A stretch of 64,000 bases of DNA from JAKQHY01 sp034429475. GTDB taxonomy: Bacteria; Chloroflexota; Anaerolineae; B4-G1; SLSP01. Made by a program: the position numbers and the translations under genes. Below are positions 25,402 through 32,962 of the stretch, piece after piece. Below the pieces are notes generated by a model. The model was not told the origin of the DNA. It did no database searches and saw only the letters and a list, made by a program, of their open reading frames with translations. How positions within the stretch are numbered: the stretch's first letter is position 1; the number at the start of each line of letters is the position of its first letter. The stretch is taken from the NCBI GenBank assembly GCA_034429475.1, contig DAOUGD010000110.1, forward strand, positions 1-64,000, written 5' to 3'.

Positions 25402-25701
25402 CTACACCTTCGTCGCTGCCTCGAACACGTCGCTGATTTCCTTTAAGACGCGCTCGCGTTCCTGTGGGTCTTCACCCTGAACGGCGGTGATGACACACGA
25501 GTTCAGGTGCTCTTCCAGAATTTTCACACTGACTTTGTTCAGCGCGGCCTGCACGGCCTGAATCTGGCGGATGATGTCAATGCAGTAGGCGTCTTCTTCC
25601 AACATCCGCTGGATGCCGCGCAGGTGACCTTCGGTGGTCTTGAGCCGCTGCAACGCTTCTTCGTGATGTGCGCCGTGCCGGGTGTGATCGTGTTCGTCCA
25701 T
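25402..25701 (-). CDS. csoR: CsoR-family copper-sensing repressor
   Basis: CsoR is an all-helical DNA-binding repressor that lets go of its operator when Cu(I) binds. The 99-residue protein has the Cys-His-Cys ligand set: Cys in DAYCIDII, then His and Cys in EEHLNSCV, the pattern of copper sensors rather than formaldehyde (FrmR) or nickel (RcnR) sensors. The His-rich N-terminus (DEHDHTRHGAHHE) may also bind metal. The longer frame to 25779 would include the operator; the ATG at 25701 has AAAGGA eight bases upstream. It is first in the csoR-copZ-copA operon and is preceded by a palindrome typical of CsoR sites. Confidence 0.93.
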   Translation of the reverse strand: MDEHDHTRHGAHHEEALQRLKTTEGHLRGIQRMLEEDAYCIDIIRQIQAVQAALNKVSVKILEEHLNSCVITAVQGEDPQERERVLKEISDVFEAATKV

Positions 25702-25739
25702 GTCTTTTCCTTTGTCGTGACAATGAAATGCGTTGAGTG

Positions 25740-25768
25740 CTATCCCCTCCCCCCTGGGGGGGGTATAG
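25740..25768. promoter_or_regulatory. CsoR operator
   Basis: The pseudo-palindrome CTATCCCC TCCCCCCTG GGGGGGTATAG spans the predicted transcription start of csoR. It matches the known CsoR pattern of TA, C-rich, G-rich, TA halves. Bound CsoR would block initiation, and copper would release it. Confidence 0.8.
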
Positions 25769-25770
25769 GT

Positions 25771-25799
25771 AATATACAACTTTTCAAATGAAATGTCAA
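25771..25799 (-). promoter_or_regulatory. csoR-copZ-copA promoter
   Basis: On the minus strand a perfect TTGACA (25794-25799) and TATATT (25771-25776) are exactly 17 bases apart. The start site falls near 25764, inside the operator. Confidence 0.82.
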
Positions 25800-25847
25800 G
25801 GGTGCGCGGGGCATTTCTGCGGCTTTAATCAGGGTGATGCCGGCAAT

Positions 25848-25875
25848 TTGTGCCCTGTTCCAGATTGGCTATAAT
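25848..25875 (+). promoter_or_regulatory. Promoter for the small peptide and exported protein
   Basis: TTGTGC (25848-25853) and a perfect TATAAT (25870-25875) are 16 bases apart. The start site would be about 45 bases before the small peptide ATG. Confidence 0.55.
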
Positions 25876-25924
25876 GAAAAAGTTGGGTTTAATTCATTAC
25901 TTAAATCAGAAAGGAGAGTGTACT

Positions 25925-26029
25925 ATGCAGTATGAAGCGCCGGAAGTTGTATATGAGGGTGACCTGGAAATCCAGGCAGGGAGTCCGTTACGGATTTCGG
26001 AGTTTTCGGATTTGGAAGATTTGGAATAG
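25925..26029 (+). CDS. 34-residue acidic peptide, possible RiPP-type precursor
   Basis: A short frame with AAGGAGAG seven bases before its ATG and a consensus -10 upstream encodes 34 residues. It begins MQYEAPEVVYEGDLEIQAG and ends SDLEDLE. The YxxPxVxxxGdL start resembles leader regions of lasso-peptide and other RiPP precursors, and short proteins of this shape followed by AGSPL occur in related bacteria as far as I recall. No B protein, cyclase or other RiPP enzyme lies nearby, so modification is not shown. Its stop codon is part of the ribosome-binding site TAGGAGGA of the next gene, so the pair is coupled. Confidence 0.55.
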   Translation: MQYEAPEVVYEGDLEIQAGSPLRISEFSDLEDLE

Positions 26030-26043
26030 GAGGATTGAGAAAA

Positions 26044-26799
26044 ATGTATAAATATAAATTTCTTGCTAGTTTCATTGGAGCATTTGGGTTGGCTGTTGTC
26101 TTATTGGCAATAGTTGTAGTTATGCCTGGGCAGGCAAAATCTATCCTAGATCCGGGCGATATTGCCATCATTGGATATAACTTTGATGGCACGGATACAT
26201 TCGCATTTGTGGCGCTTGTCCAAATTGATGCAGGTGCAATGATAACTTTCACTGATAATGGATGGACCGCTGGTGGGACATTTAGACCTGGTGAGGGAAC
26301 CCTTGTATGGACGGCTGCATCAAGTATTGCAACAGGTACGGTAATCCAACCGAGCGATATGGGGACAATGTCATTTTCTGCCTCAGGCGATCAAATATTA
26401 GCTTATCAGGGAAGTAATAGCACGCCAAGCTTTGTTTATGCCTTGCAGAGTAACACTTCTGGCTGGCAGTCTGATGCAGGAGATTCTAATAGCTCGACCT
26501 TACCTACAGGTTTAATAAATGGTTCGACAGCAGTGGCTATTCCTGAGGTTGATAATGCTATATATACGGGAACAACCTTTTCCAATCTATCGCACAATGC
26601 AGCCTATTTTCTTCCTTTGATTGGAGACTCGACCAACTGGCAGACTAGTGATGATACAAGTTTTACTATGCCTTCCACTACCTTTACCGGGCCAAATGCA
26701 GTGACTGTTCAAAAAATCTCCGCTGCTTCTCCTCTCTTCAGTTTTGCTGCTACGGTTGTGCTTGCCGCTGGCCTCGTTGTCCTTCGCAAACGCTGTTAA
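26044..26799 (+). CDS. Exported protein with C-terminal membrane anchor, AT-rich
   Basis: The ATG at 26044 lies ten bases after AGGAGG; a TTG at 26035 is too close to it. The 251 residues start with a signal peptide (MYKYKFLASF, then a hydrophobic core ending near GQAKS). The body reads like a beta-sandwich (DPGDIAIIGYNFDGTD, FVALVQIDAG, TFTDNGWTAGG), a type seen in exported proteins of unknown role. The C-terminus is a hydrophobic helix followed by LRKRC, like a sorting tail. Codons here end in A or T much more often than in neighbouring genes, which suggests recent transfer. No function can be assigned. Confidence 0.75.
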   Translation: MYKYKFLASFIGAFGLAVVLLAIVVVMPGQAKSILDPGDIAIIGYNFDGTDTFAFVALVQIDAGAMITFTDNGWTAGGTFRPGEGTLVWTAASSIATGTVIQPSDMGTMSFSASGDQILAYQGSNSTPSFVYALQSNTSGWQSDAGDSNSSTLPTGLINGSTAVAIPEVDNAIYTGTTFSNLSHNAAYFLPLIGDSTNWQTSDDTSFTMPSTTFTGPNAVTVQKISAASPLFSFAATVVLAAGLVVLRKRC

Positions 26800-26824
26800 C
26801 CCATCATCCGTCATCCGGCGCAGC

Positions 26825-26853
26825 GAGACCCTTCGTTCCACTCAGGGTGACGG
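26825..26853. repeat. CCCTTCG...CTCAGGGTGACGG dispersed repeat fragment
   Basis: This short piece (CCCTTCGTTCCACTCAGGG) matches the longer copy at 41922-42008 and lies just after the exported-protein gene. Confidence 0.6.
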
Positions 26854-26870
26854 CTCATAAGCACCTATTT

Positions 26871-26905
26871 ACCCGCAGGGACTTTTTCCCTGCGGGTGTT
26901 TTTTT
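26871..26905 (+). terminator. Rho-independent terminator
   Basis: An 11-bp stem ACCCGCAGGGA/TCCCTGCGGGT with a short T loop is followed by G and seven T. It ends transcription of the exported-protein gene. Confidence 0.92.
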
Positions 26906-26981
26906 GCCTGGGGTTGCCATTCTTTCCTTGTCTGATAAAATAGAAAAATATCTTCTTAATTTGCAAACAATGAGGTGAACT

Positions 26982-27398
26982 GTGAAACTATGGCATTGGA
27001 TCGTGTTAATTCTGGCAATGGTGGCGCTGGCCGGCTGTGGAACTCCGACGCCGGCTGCCGCGCCCACGTCCACGGGCGCGGCGACGCTGGGCGCGGAGGT
27101 CTCCGTGGAGACGGTCTCGCAACTGGTGGCGGATGGCGGCGTCACGGTGATTGACGTGCGTGAAGACTCCGAGTTTGTCGAGGGGCACATCCCCGGCGCG
27201 GTGTTAATTCCCCTGGGGGAACTGCCTGACCGGGTGAGCGAAGTCCCCACCGACCAGCCGGTCATCCTGGCCTGTCGGAGCGGGAATCGCAGCGGGCAGG
27301 CGTACCAGTTTTTGAAACAGCAGGGCTTTACCAACATCCACAATATGACCGGGGGGATGAACGCCTGGCAGAAAGCCGGGCTTGAAGTGGAAAAATAA
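26982..27398 (+). CDS. Rhodanese-domain lipoprotein
   Basis: The 138-residue product begins at a GTG with GAGGTG upstream. It has a lipoprotein signal peptide ending in the lipobox LAGC, a short Thr/Pro/Ala linker, and one rhodanese domain (about 42-136). The domain carries the active-site loop ACRSGNRSG and the markers VIDVREDSEFVEGHIPGA. Single-domain rhodaneses move sulfur through a Cys persulfide; this one would sit outside the membrane, held by lipid. The substrate is unknown. A perfect inverted repeat follows its stop. Confidence 0.9.
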   Translation: MKLWHWIVLILAMVALAGCGTPTPAAAPTSTGAATLGAEVSVETVSQLVADGGVTVIDVREDSEFVEGHIPGAVLIPLGELPDRVSEVPTDQPVILACRSGNRSGQAYQFLKQQGFTNIHNMTGGMNAWQKAGLEVEK

Positions 27399-27402
27399 CT
27401 CC

Positions 27403-27469
27403 TAAAACGTAAAACGTGAAACGTGAGGCTTTTGCTGTGAAGCCATTGCGTTTCACGTTTTACGTTTTA
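27403..27469. terminator. Perfect 21-bp inverted repeat between converging genes
   Basis: Arms 27403-27423 and 27449-27469 are perfect complements built from the word AAAACGT (two and a half copies each). The loop is 25 bases. The right arm contains the TAA stop of the metallophosphoesterase gene. It is one of the word-array structures and probably terminates both genes. Confidence 0.88.
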
Positions 27470-28537
27470 TTGGGGCAGTATCTCTACAATAACCAGCTCC
27501 GGCCGGCAGAGAAAGCGCATCTGCGGGGCGGCGCCGCGCTCCATGCCGATGCCGCGCGAGATGATGAGGGTTTTGCCGGGGGCGATCTCGGCGATGTGGG
27601 TGGCCGCGAGGCGCGGGAAACCCAGCAGCATCATGATGGGGGCGCGGAGGAAGCCCGGTATCTGCCCGCCGTGCGTGTGCCCGGCGAAGAGCAGGTCGGC
27701 GTCCACGTCGCCCAGGGCAAAGTTGGGGCTGTGGCCCAGGACGATGTGGAAGTCGTCGGCGGGCGACACGCGGATGTCGGCGCTGAAAGACTCACGCATT
27801 CCCAGCGCGGTCAGCGTGACCGGGCCGAGATCGTAACGGGTGTTGGTCTGCGCTACCGTCACCGGCAGTCCGGCGAAGAGCTGCGGCCAATCGTAGTGCC
27901 TGTCCATGTTCCCCATCACGGCTATCATGCCCAGAGGGGTGGATAGCCCGGCATTCGTAAGAACCTCGTTCAAAGCGCCCATTTCGGCAGCATAGCCCCG
28001 ACTGCGGCGGCTCAGGTGGAGGTAGTCCCCGGCAAAAAGGATGAGGTCGGGTTGGGCGCGCAGTGTCTCGGCCAGCACGCGGGCTTCGTAGGCGCCGGCG
28101 CGGTCGGTTTGAATGTCGGCCAGGACGGCGATCCGCAGCGGCGCGGTTACTTTGGGACTGCGCAGCGTCACGGTGGTGACCTCCAGCCAGTGCGGTTCGA
28201 TTAAGAAAGCGTCCACGGCAATGGCAAGGAGGACGAAGACCAGCAGGATGCAGCTCCTCATGATCCAACGGGTGCGCCGATAGAGCACGAACAGCCCGCC
28301 AAACAGCAGCGTCCCGTAACCGAGCAGGGATGCAACCGGCAGTTGGACCGCCTCGTAGGGGTCTATGTGCAAGGCCCCGGCGGCGATGACGAGTATCACG
28401 ATGACCGCTCCCAGGGCTATGAAGACGTAAAGCGCGCGCCGGGTGGAGGCTGCCGCATTGGGGCGCAGCATCAGGAGCAGCGCCCCGACCAACGCCAGAT
28501 TAGCAATGTGGTAGGGTATTAGAACGTTCAGGCTCAT
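27467..28537 (-). CDS. Membrane metallophosphoesterase with altered active-site motifs
   Basis: The 356 residues begin with four membrane segments (about 5-22, 36-55, 66-86, 90-112). A calcineurin-like phosphoesterase domain (about 130-356) follows. It resembles YkuE-type enzymes, but the first motif reads LADIQTD instead of DLH, and GNH(D/E) reads GNMD. GDYLH, LGHSP and GHTHGGQ are intact. Loss of the usual His in two motifs may alter metal binding or catalysis. Likely substrates are lipid or nucleotide phosphoesters at the membrane. The gene is convergent with the rhodanese gene and its stop lies within the shared inverted repeat. Confidence 0.85.
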   Translation of the reverse strand: MSLNVLIPYHIANLALVGALLLMLRPNAAASTRRALYVFIALGAVIVILVIAAGALHIDPYEAVQLPVASLLGYGTLLFGGLFVLYRRTRWIMRSCILLVFVLLAIAVDAFLIEPHWLEVTTVTLRSPKVTAPLRIAVLADIQTDRAGAYEARVLAETLRAQPDLILFAGDYLHLSRRSRGYAAEMGALNEVLTNAGLSTPLGMIAVMGNMDRHYDWPQLFAGLPVTVAQTNTRYDLGPVTLTALGMRESFSADIRVSPADDFHIVLGHSPNFALGDVDADLLFAGHTHGGQIPGFLRAPIMMLLGFPRLAATHIAEIAPGKTLIISRGIGMERGAAPQMRFLCRPELVIVEILPQ

Positions 28538-28577
28538 AGGATTTCCATTGTAGCGTATTTTGGTAAAGCGCCAAACC

Positions 28578-28605
28578 TTGACAGTTGGCTCATTTGTTGT
28601 AGAAT
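28578..28605 (+). promoter_or_regulatory. Promoter of the TetR/exporter operon
   Basis: A perfect TTGACA (28578-28583) and TAGAAT (28600-28605) are 16 bases apart, upstream of the TetR-type gene. Confidence 0.72.
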
Positions 28606-28616
28606 ATGCTCATAAA

Positions 28617-28632
28617 ATGAGTGTGTACTCAG
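28617..28632. promoter_or_regulatory. Probable TetR operator
   Basis: The palindrome TGAGT-GTGT-ACTCA lies just after the -10 element, at about the transcription start. A TetR-family dimer bound here would block the promoter, which points to autoregulation of the whole exporter operon. Confidence 0.6.
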
Positions 28633-28661
28633 AAAAATGCATAAGGGTGGGGTAAGAGCCG

Positions 28662-29324
28662 ATGGAAAAGAAGAAACACAAGGGGTTGTTCCAGGCCCGC
28701 CGCGAGCGGCGCATTGAACGCCGTCGGCAGGAGATTATGGAAGCTGCCGCTCAGGTGTTCGCCGAGCGCGGCTACGCCAACACGACCACGAAAGAGATTG
28801 CGCTGACCGCCGACGTGTCTGAAGGTACGTTGTACAACTACTTCAACAGCAAGCGGGATATTTTGCTGGCGATTGTGGATGAGCAGCAGGGCGCCATTGA
28901 AAAGACGCTGGCGTCGGTGGGGCGGTTGGAAAAACAGGAAGACATTGTCACTTTGGTCTATTACGCCCTGAACTCTTTCCTGACGCGGCTGCCGTTTACG
29001 CGGGCGGCGCTGGCGGAGGCGTGGGTGGACGACAATATTTTGCAGGAATTTGTCACAACCCGTTTGCAGCGCATTACACAGTTGGTGCAGGCTTTTATCG
29101 CCGAGTGTGTGACCGCCGGGTTTTTCCGCCCCTTCGATCCAGCTCTGATCACCCCGATGGTGATCGGAATGTTTCTGATGCCGATCACGCCGGCCTTGCG
29201 CGGCATTGCGCCGCCGCCGACGCCGGAAGAACTGCACGCTCTGGTGGAGTCCGCCGTTTCCCTGTTGCTGGATGGGCTGCGGGTTCAGGCGAGTGATGAT
29301 TTGCGCGTGAGGCGCGAGGAATGA
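28662..29324 (+). CDS. TetR/AcrR-family transcriptional regulator
   Basis: The 220 residues have an N-terminal helix-turn-helix (about 20-65: RQEIMEAAAQVFAERGYANTT region, then LYNYFNSKRDIL) and a helical ligand-binding domain. It would repress the adjacent promoter until an exported compound binds. Its position at the head of permease, ATPase and membrane-fusion genes matches CecR (YbiH) with ybhGFSR in E. coli, although in E. coli the order differs. The ribosome-binding site (GGGGTAAGAG) is weak. The next gene starts 116 bases on, after a repeat array. Confidence 0.92.
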   Translation: MEKKKHKGLFQARRERRIERRRQEIMEAAAQVFAERGYANTTTKEIALTADVSEGTLYNYFNSKRDILLAIVDEQQGAIEKTLASVGRLEKQEDIVTLVYYALNSFLTRLPFTRAALAEAWVDDNILQEFVTTRLQRITQLVQAFIAECVTAGFFRPFDPALITPMVIGMFLMPITPALRGIAPPPTPEELHALVESAVSLLLDGLRVQASDDLRVRREE

Positions 29325-29398
29325 GCGAGAAGGCGAATTGCGAATTACGAATTATGAATTGCGAATTGCGAATTATGAATTGCGAATTACGAATTGCA
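29325..29398. repeat. GAATTGCGAATTACGAATTATGAA word array
   Basis: About seven copies of a 9-bp word GAATTRYGA start ten bases after the TetR stop. The family recurs at 31804-31835, 32870-32895, 37838-37856 and, in frame, in copA. Confidence 0.88.
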
Positions 29399-29440
29399 TT
29401 TCGCGGGTCACATTTAGATGTTTCTTTATTGTAGGTAACG

Positions 29441-30568
29441 ATGTTCCGTCGCATTTTGGCCGTCATCCAGAAAGAGTTTATCCAGACGTTCCGGGATCGG
29501 AGTACGTTGGTAATGGTGTTGGCGATCCCAGTGTTGCAGTTGTTCTTGTTCGGGTACGCGGTGGATGTGAATGTCGAGCATATTCCCACCGTCGTCGCCG
29601 ACCAGAGCCTGGATGCAGACAGTCTGGCGTATGTGAACGCGCTGATCAATTCCAAGTATTTCGATGTGGTGGAGTACGTTGCCAGTCAGGCGGAGGTGAT
29701 CGCGGCCATTGACGCGGGGTGGGCACAGGCCGGCATCGTGATCCCGCCGGATTTCTCCGCGCGCGTGGAGCAGCGTCAGGCGCAGGTCCTGTTCCTGGTG
29801 GATGGGTCCGATCTGTTCACGGTGCAGTCGGGTTACAACATGGCCTCGGCGATCTCGCAATCTTACGCCGCCGAGGTGATGCTGGAAAAGATCACGCGCT
29901 CCGGGCTGCCCATCAAGGCCGGATTGCCCATCTCCGCGCGGACGCGCATCCTCTACAACCCCGATTTGCTCCAGGTCTGGTTCGTCATCCCCAACATTGT
30001 CGCGATGGTGATGCAGACGCAGACCATCGCGCTGACGGCGGCCGCCGTTGTCCGCGAGCGTGAGTCTGGCACCATTGAGCAGCTTCTCGTCACGCCGATC
30101 CGCCCCACCGAACTGCTGCTCGGCAAGATCGTCCCGAATATTTTGATCGCCATGATGAACATTTTAATGGTGTTGGGCCTGGGCGTCTATCTCTTCGGCG
30201 TGCCGTTTCAGGGCGACTTCTGGCTTTTCCTCGGGCTGTCGTTCATCTACGTGTTTTCGGGACTGGGATTGGGACTGCTGATTTCGACCATTGCCGGCAA
30301 CCAGCACCAGGTGCAGCAGTTGGTGATGCTGGTGATCTTCCTCGGCGTCGTTCTGGGGGGCTTTATGTTTCCCCGCTCGACGATGCCGCCGGTGCTGTAC
30401 TACTTGGGCTACTTCTTCCCTTTGAGTTACTTCATCCCCATCGCGCGCGGCATCATCACCAAAGGCGTGGGGGTCGAATTGCTGTGGGGTTCAGTGATCG
30501 GGTTGATTGTTTTTAGCGTTGTCATTATGGTGATTTCTTCCCGCGCGTTCCGGCAAGGGTTGGAATGA
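29441..30568 (+). CDS. ABC-2 type permease (YbhS/YbhR-like)
   Basis: The 375-residue membrane subunit has a helix near residues 20-40, a large extracytoplasmic region of about 130 residues (with VVIPPDFSARVEQRQAQV), and five C-terminal helices between about 175 and 370. The signature RERESGTIEQLLVTPIRP before the third helix is typical of ABC-2 export permeases. It would pair with the second permease and the ATPases downstream. Family members export drugs or lipids, and E. coli YbhFSR has been linked to tetracycline and cation efflux. No Shine-Dalgarno sequence is obvious (TAGGTAACG precedes the ATG). Confidence 0.9.
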   Translation: MFRRILAVIQKEFIQTFRDRSTLVMVLAIPVLQLFLFGYAVDVNVEHIPTVVADQSLDADSLAYVNALINSKYFDVVEYVASQAEVIAAIDAGWAQAGIVIPPDFSARVEQRQAQVLFLVDGSDLFTVQSGYNMASAISQSYAAEVMLEKITRSGLPIKAGLPISARTRILYNPDLLQVWFVIPNIVAMVMQTQTIALTAAAVVRERESGTIEQLLVTPIRPTELLLGKIVPNILIAMMNILMVLGLGVYLFGVPFQGDFWLFLGLSFIYVFSGLGLGLLISTIAGNQHQVQQLVMLVIFLGVVLGGFMFPRSTMPPVLYYLGYFFPLSYFIPIARGIITKGVGVELLWGSVIGLIVFSVVIMVISSRAFRQGLE

Positions 30569-30571
30569 TTT

Positions 30572-30660
30572 TGGAAATGGGAAAGGGATATGGGAAATGA
30601 GTAATGGGAAACGCGTAATGAGTGTGCTCGCTCACTCATTACGCATTACTCATCACTTCT
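30572..30660. repeat. GGGAAATGAGTAATGGG array with 12-bp perfect stem
   Basis: GAAATGGGAAA and GAGTAATGGG words lead into a perfect 12-bp inverted repeat, GCGTAATGAGTG (30613-30624) / CACTCATTACGC (30633-30644), followed by further ATTACTCATC words. It fills the gap between the two permeases. Confidence 0.85.
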
Positions 30661-30663
30661 CCG

Positions 30664-31806
30664 ATGCGTATGAACTCAAGACTAAAACGTTTGTGGGCAA
30701 TGGTGCGCAAGGAAACCATCCAGATGGTGCGGGATTGGCCGACGCTGGGGATGGTGATTGTGCTGCCGGTGGTGGAGCTGTTCCTTGTTTCGTACATGGG
30801 CGATTCTATGCTGAATCACATGCCGACCATCGTCGCCGACTTTAGCCTGGATGGCCGCAGTCGCGCGTTTGTCAACGCGCTGGAGGTGTCCGGTTTTTTC
30901 GCTGTGAGTGAGTATGTGGACAGCGAGGCCGACGTGCTCCGCGCTATAGACGAGGGCGAGGCGTATGTCGGCGTGGTTATCCCGCCGGATTTTGCCGGTC
31001 AGGTGGCGCGCGGCGATGCGCAGGTGTTGATCATCCTCGATGGCTCCGACACGTTTGTGGTTCAGTCGGCCTACAGCGCGGCGGGAGCGATTGCACAGGC
31101 GCACGGTATGGAGCTGATGATGGAGACGGCGCGGCGTATGGGGCGCGCCAATATGGCGCAGTTGCCCATCAACACGTTCATCCGTATTCTCTACAATCCC
31201 AACATAGATGAGCTGATTTTTCTCATCCCTGGCCTGACGGCGATGCTGCTCCAACTGGTGTGCGTCAACATCACGGTAACGTCGGTGGTGCGCGAGCGCG
31301 AGCTGGGTACTATGGAACAAATCCTGGTCACGCCCACCCGCCCGCTGGAACTGATTATGGGCAAGATGGTGCCGCCGATCCTGGTGGTGGCGGTGGATTT
31401 GCTTATTATCATCGGGCTGGGTGTTTACTGGTTCAAAGTGCCTTTCCAGGGATCTCTACCATTGTTTTGCTGGCTGTCGCTGCTTTTCATCATCTCCTCG
31501 CTGGGGATGGGCGTGCTTTTTTCGACGATCTGCAAAAATCAAAAGCAGGCGCAGCAAATTTCGGCCATGTTGATGATGTTCACGATGCTGCTGTCGGGCC
31601 TGCTCTACCCGCGCGCGACGATGCCGCCGGTGGTGCAGTTCATCGGCGACCTGGTCCCTGCGACGTATTTCATCCGCATTGCGCGCGGCATTATCACCAA
31701 GGGCGTCGGCATTTCCTTTCTCTGGAACGATGTGATCGCCCTGATGATTTACGGCGCCGTCATCGTCCTGGCGGCCGGCTTCACGTTTAAGAAGCGTCTG
31801 GATTAG
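30664..31806 (+). CDS. ABC-2 type permease, second subunit
   Basis: The product has 380 residues from the ATG at 30664. The frame is open from a GTG at 30622, but those codons translate the repeat array. The layout copies the first permease: one N-terminal helix, an extracytoplasmic region with VVIPPDFAGQVARGDAQV, and five C-terminal helices after RERELGTMEQILVTPTRPLE. The two are clearly paralogues and probably form a heterodimer. No good ribosome-binding site is visible, and ATG 30670 is an equal alternative. It is followed by two ATPase genes. Confidence 0.9.
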   Translation: MRMNSRLKRLWAMVRKETIQMVRDWPTLGMVIVLPVVELFLVSYMGDSMLNHMPTIVADFSLDGRSRAFVNALEVSGFFAVSEYVDSEADVLRAIDEGEAYVGVVIPPDFAGQVARGDAQVLIILDGSDTFVVQSAYSAAGAIAQAHGMELMMETARRMGRANMAQLPINTFIRILYNPNIDELIFLIPGLTAMLLQLVCVNITVTSVVRERELGTMEQILVTPTRPLELIMGKMVPPILVVAVDLLIIIGLGVYWFKVPFQGSLPLFCWLSLLFIISSLGMGVLFSTICKNQKQAQQISAMLMMFTMLLSGLLYPRATMPPVVQFIGDLVPATYFIRIARGIITKGVGISFLWNDVIALMIYGAVIVLAAGFTFKKRLD

Positions 31807-31844
31807 CGAATTTCGAATTGCGAATTACGAATTATGGATGACGC
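31804..31844. repeat. GAATTTCGAATTGCGAATTACG word array
   Basis: Four GAATTNCGA words start with the TAG stop codon of the second permease (GGATTAGCGAATT) and run to the first ATPase start. Confidence 0.78.
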
Positions 31845-32849
31845 ATGATGACTTCTAGCACTCAGCACTCAGCACCTACACCCCACAACCCACAACCCGA
31901 ACCTCAAGTCACTATCCAGACCCGCAATTTGGTCAAGCACTTTAAGACGCGGATGGGCGAGGTGACGGCGGTGAATGAAGTGACGTTGCAGGTGCGGCGC
32001 GGGGAGACTTACGGCCTCATCGGGCCGGACGGCGCCGGCAAGACGACGTTGACGCGCGTGATCCTGGGCTTGCTCACCCGCAACGGCGGCGAGAGCCGCA
32101 TCCTGGGGTACGATTCGATGCGCGACCCCTATGCCATCCGTGAGCACGTGGGCTACATCGCGCAGCAGTTCTCGCTGCCGCCCGATATGACGGTGATGGA
32201 GAACATGCGTTTCTTTGCAGACGTGCATGGCGTCAGCCGGAAAGAGCAGAAACAGCGTATTCCAGAGTTGCTCGAATTTGCCGGACTGACAGCTTTTACC
32301 AAACGGCTGGCGGGACGGCTTTCCGGTGGGATGAAGAAAAAGCTCGCGCTGGCGTGCAGCCTCGTCCACGAGCCGCAAGTGGTGATGCTCGACGAGCCGA
32401 CGCTGGGGGTGGACCCGGTGAGCCGCCGCGAATTCTGGAATTTGCTCGGCAACCTGCGCACGGAAAAGGGCGTCACCATCTTTGTTTGCACGCCGTACAT
32501 GGACGAGGCGGAACGTTGCAACTGGGTTGGACTGATGTATCAGGGCCGGTTGGTGGCCGATGGGTCGCCGGCCAAAATCAAGACGTTGGCGCCGGGGCGA
32601 CTGCTCGAATTCACGCCGATGCCATTTGTTCCCGCCCGCGATCTGGTTCCCACGCTGGAGGGCGTGTTGGAAATGCAGACCTACGGCGTGATGCTTCACG
32701 TGTTCGTGGACGACCCGGAACGGCGCGGGCCTGAAATCACGGCAGTGCTGGCCGCTCAGGGTGTCGCCTGCGCCGGTATGCGCGAAATCGAAGTGCGGAT
32801 GGAAGAAGCGTTCATCTCACTCATTCGGCGGCAGACGAGTCAGCGATAA
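31845..32849 (+). CDS. ABC transporter ATPase (YbhF N-half type)
   Basis: This 334-residue nucleotide-binding subunit has Walker A GPDGAGKTT, Q-loop IAQQFSLPPDMT, signature LSGGMKKKLAL and Walker B VVMLDEPT. The switch-loop residue is in CTPYMDEAE, where Thr or Pro replaces the usual His. The Asp in Walker A is typical of the first half of the E. coli double ATPase YbhF. The N-terminus (STQHSAPTPHNPQPEPQ) is encoded by CAGCACTCAGCAC and CCCACAACCCACAA words rather than by a conserved domain. The last residues (TSQR) also lie in the following repeat array. Confidence 0.92.
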   Translation: MMTSSTQHSAPTPHNPQPEPQVTIQTRNLVKHFKTRMGEVTAVNEVTLQVRRGETYGLIGPDGAGKTTLTRVILGLLTRNGGESRILGYDSMRDPYAIREHVGYIAQQFSLPPDMTVMENMRFFADVHGVSRKEQKQRIPELLEFAGLTAFTKRLAGRLSGGMKKKLALACSLVHEPQVVMLDEPTLGVDPVSRREFWNLLGNLRTEKGVTIFVCTPYMDEAERCNWVGLMYQGRLVADGSPAKIKTLAPGRLLEFTPMPFVPARDLVPTLEGVLEMQTYGVMLHVFVDDPERRGPEITAVLAAQGVACAGMREIEVRMEEAFISLIRRQTSQR

Positions 32850-32962
32850 AGCGGATCAGCGAGTCAGCGAATTACGAATTACGAATTACGAATTACGGAA
32901 TACAAAAATGTCCAACACTCAGCACTCAGCACTCAGTCCTCAGTCCTCAGCACTCAGTTCTG
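32840..32962. repeat. Composite array spanning the ATPase-ATPase junction
   Basis: GCGGATCAGCGAGTCAGCGA words are followed by four GAATTAC words (32864-32896) and then, inside the next gene, by ACTCAGCACTCAGTCCTC words (32917-32956). The array covers the end of one gene and the start of the next. Confidence 0.86.
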
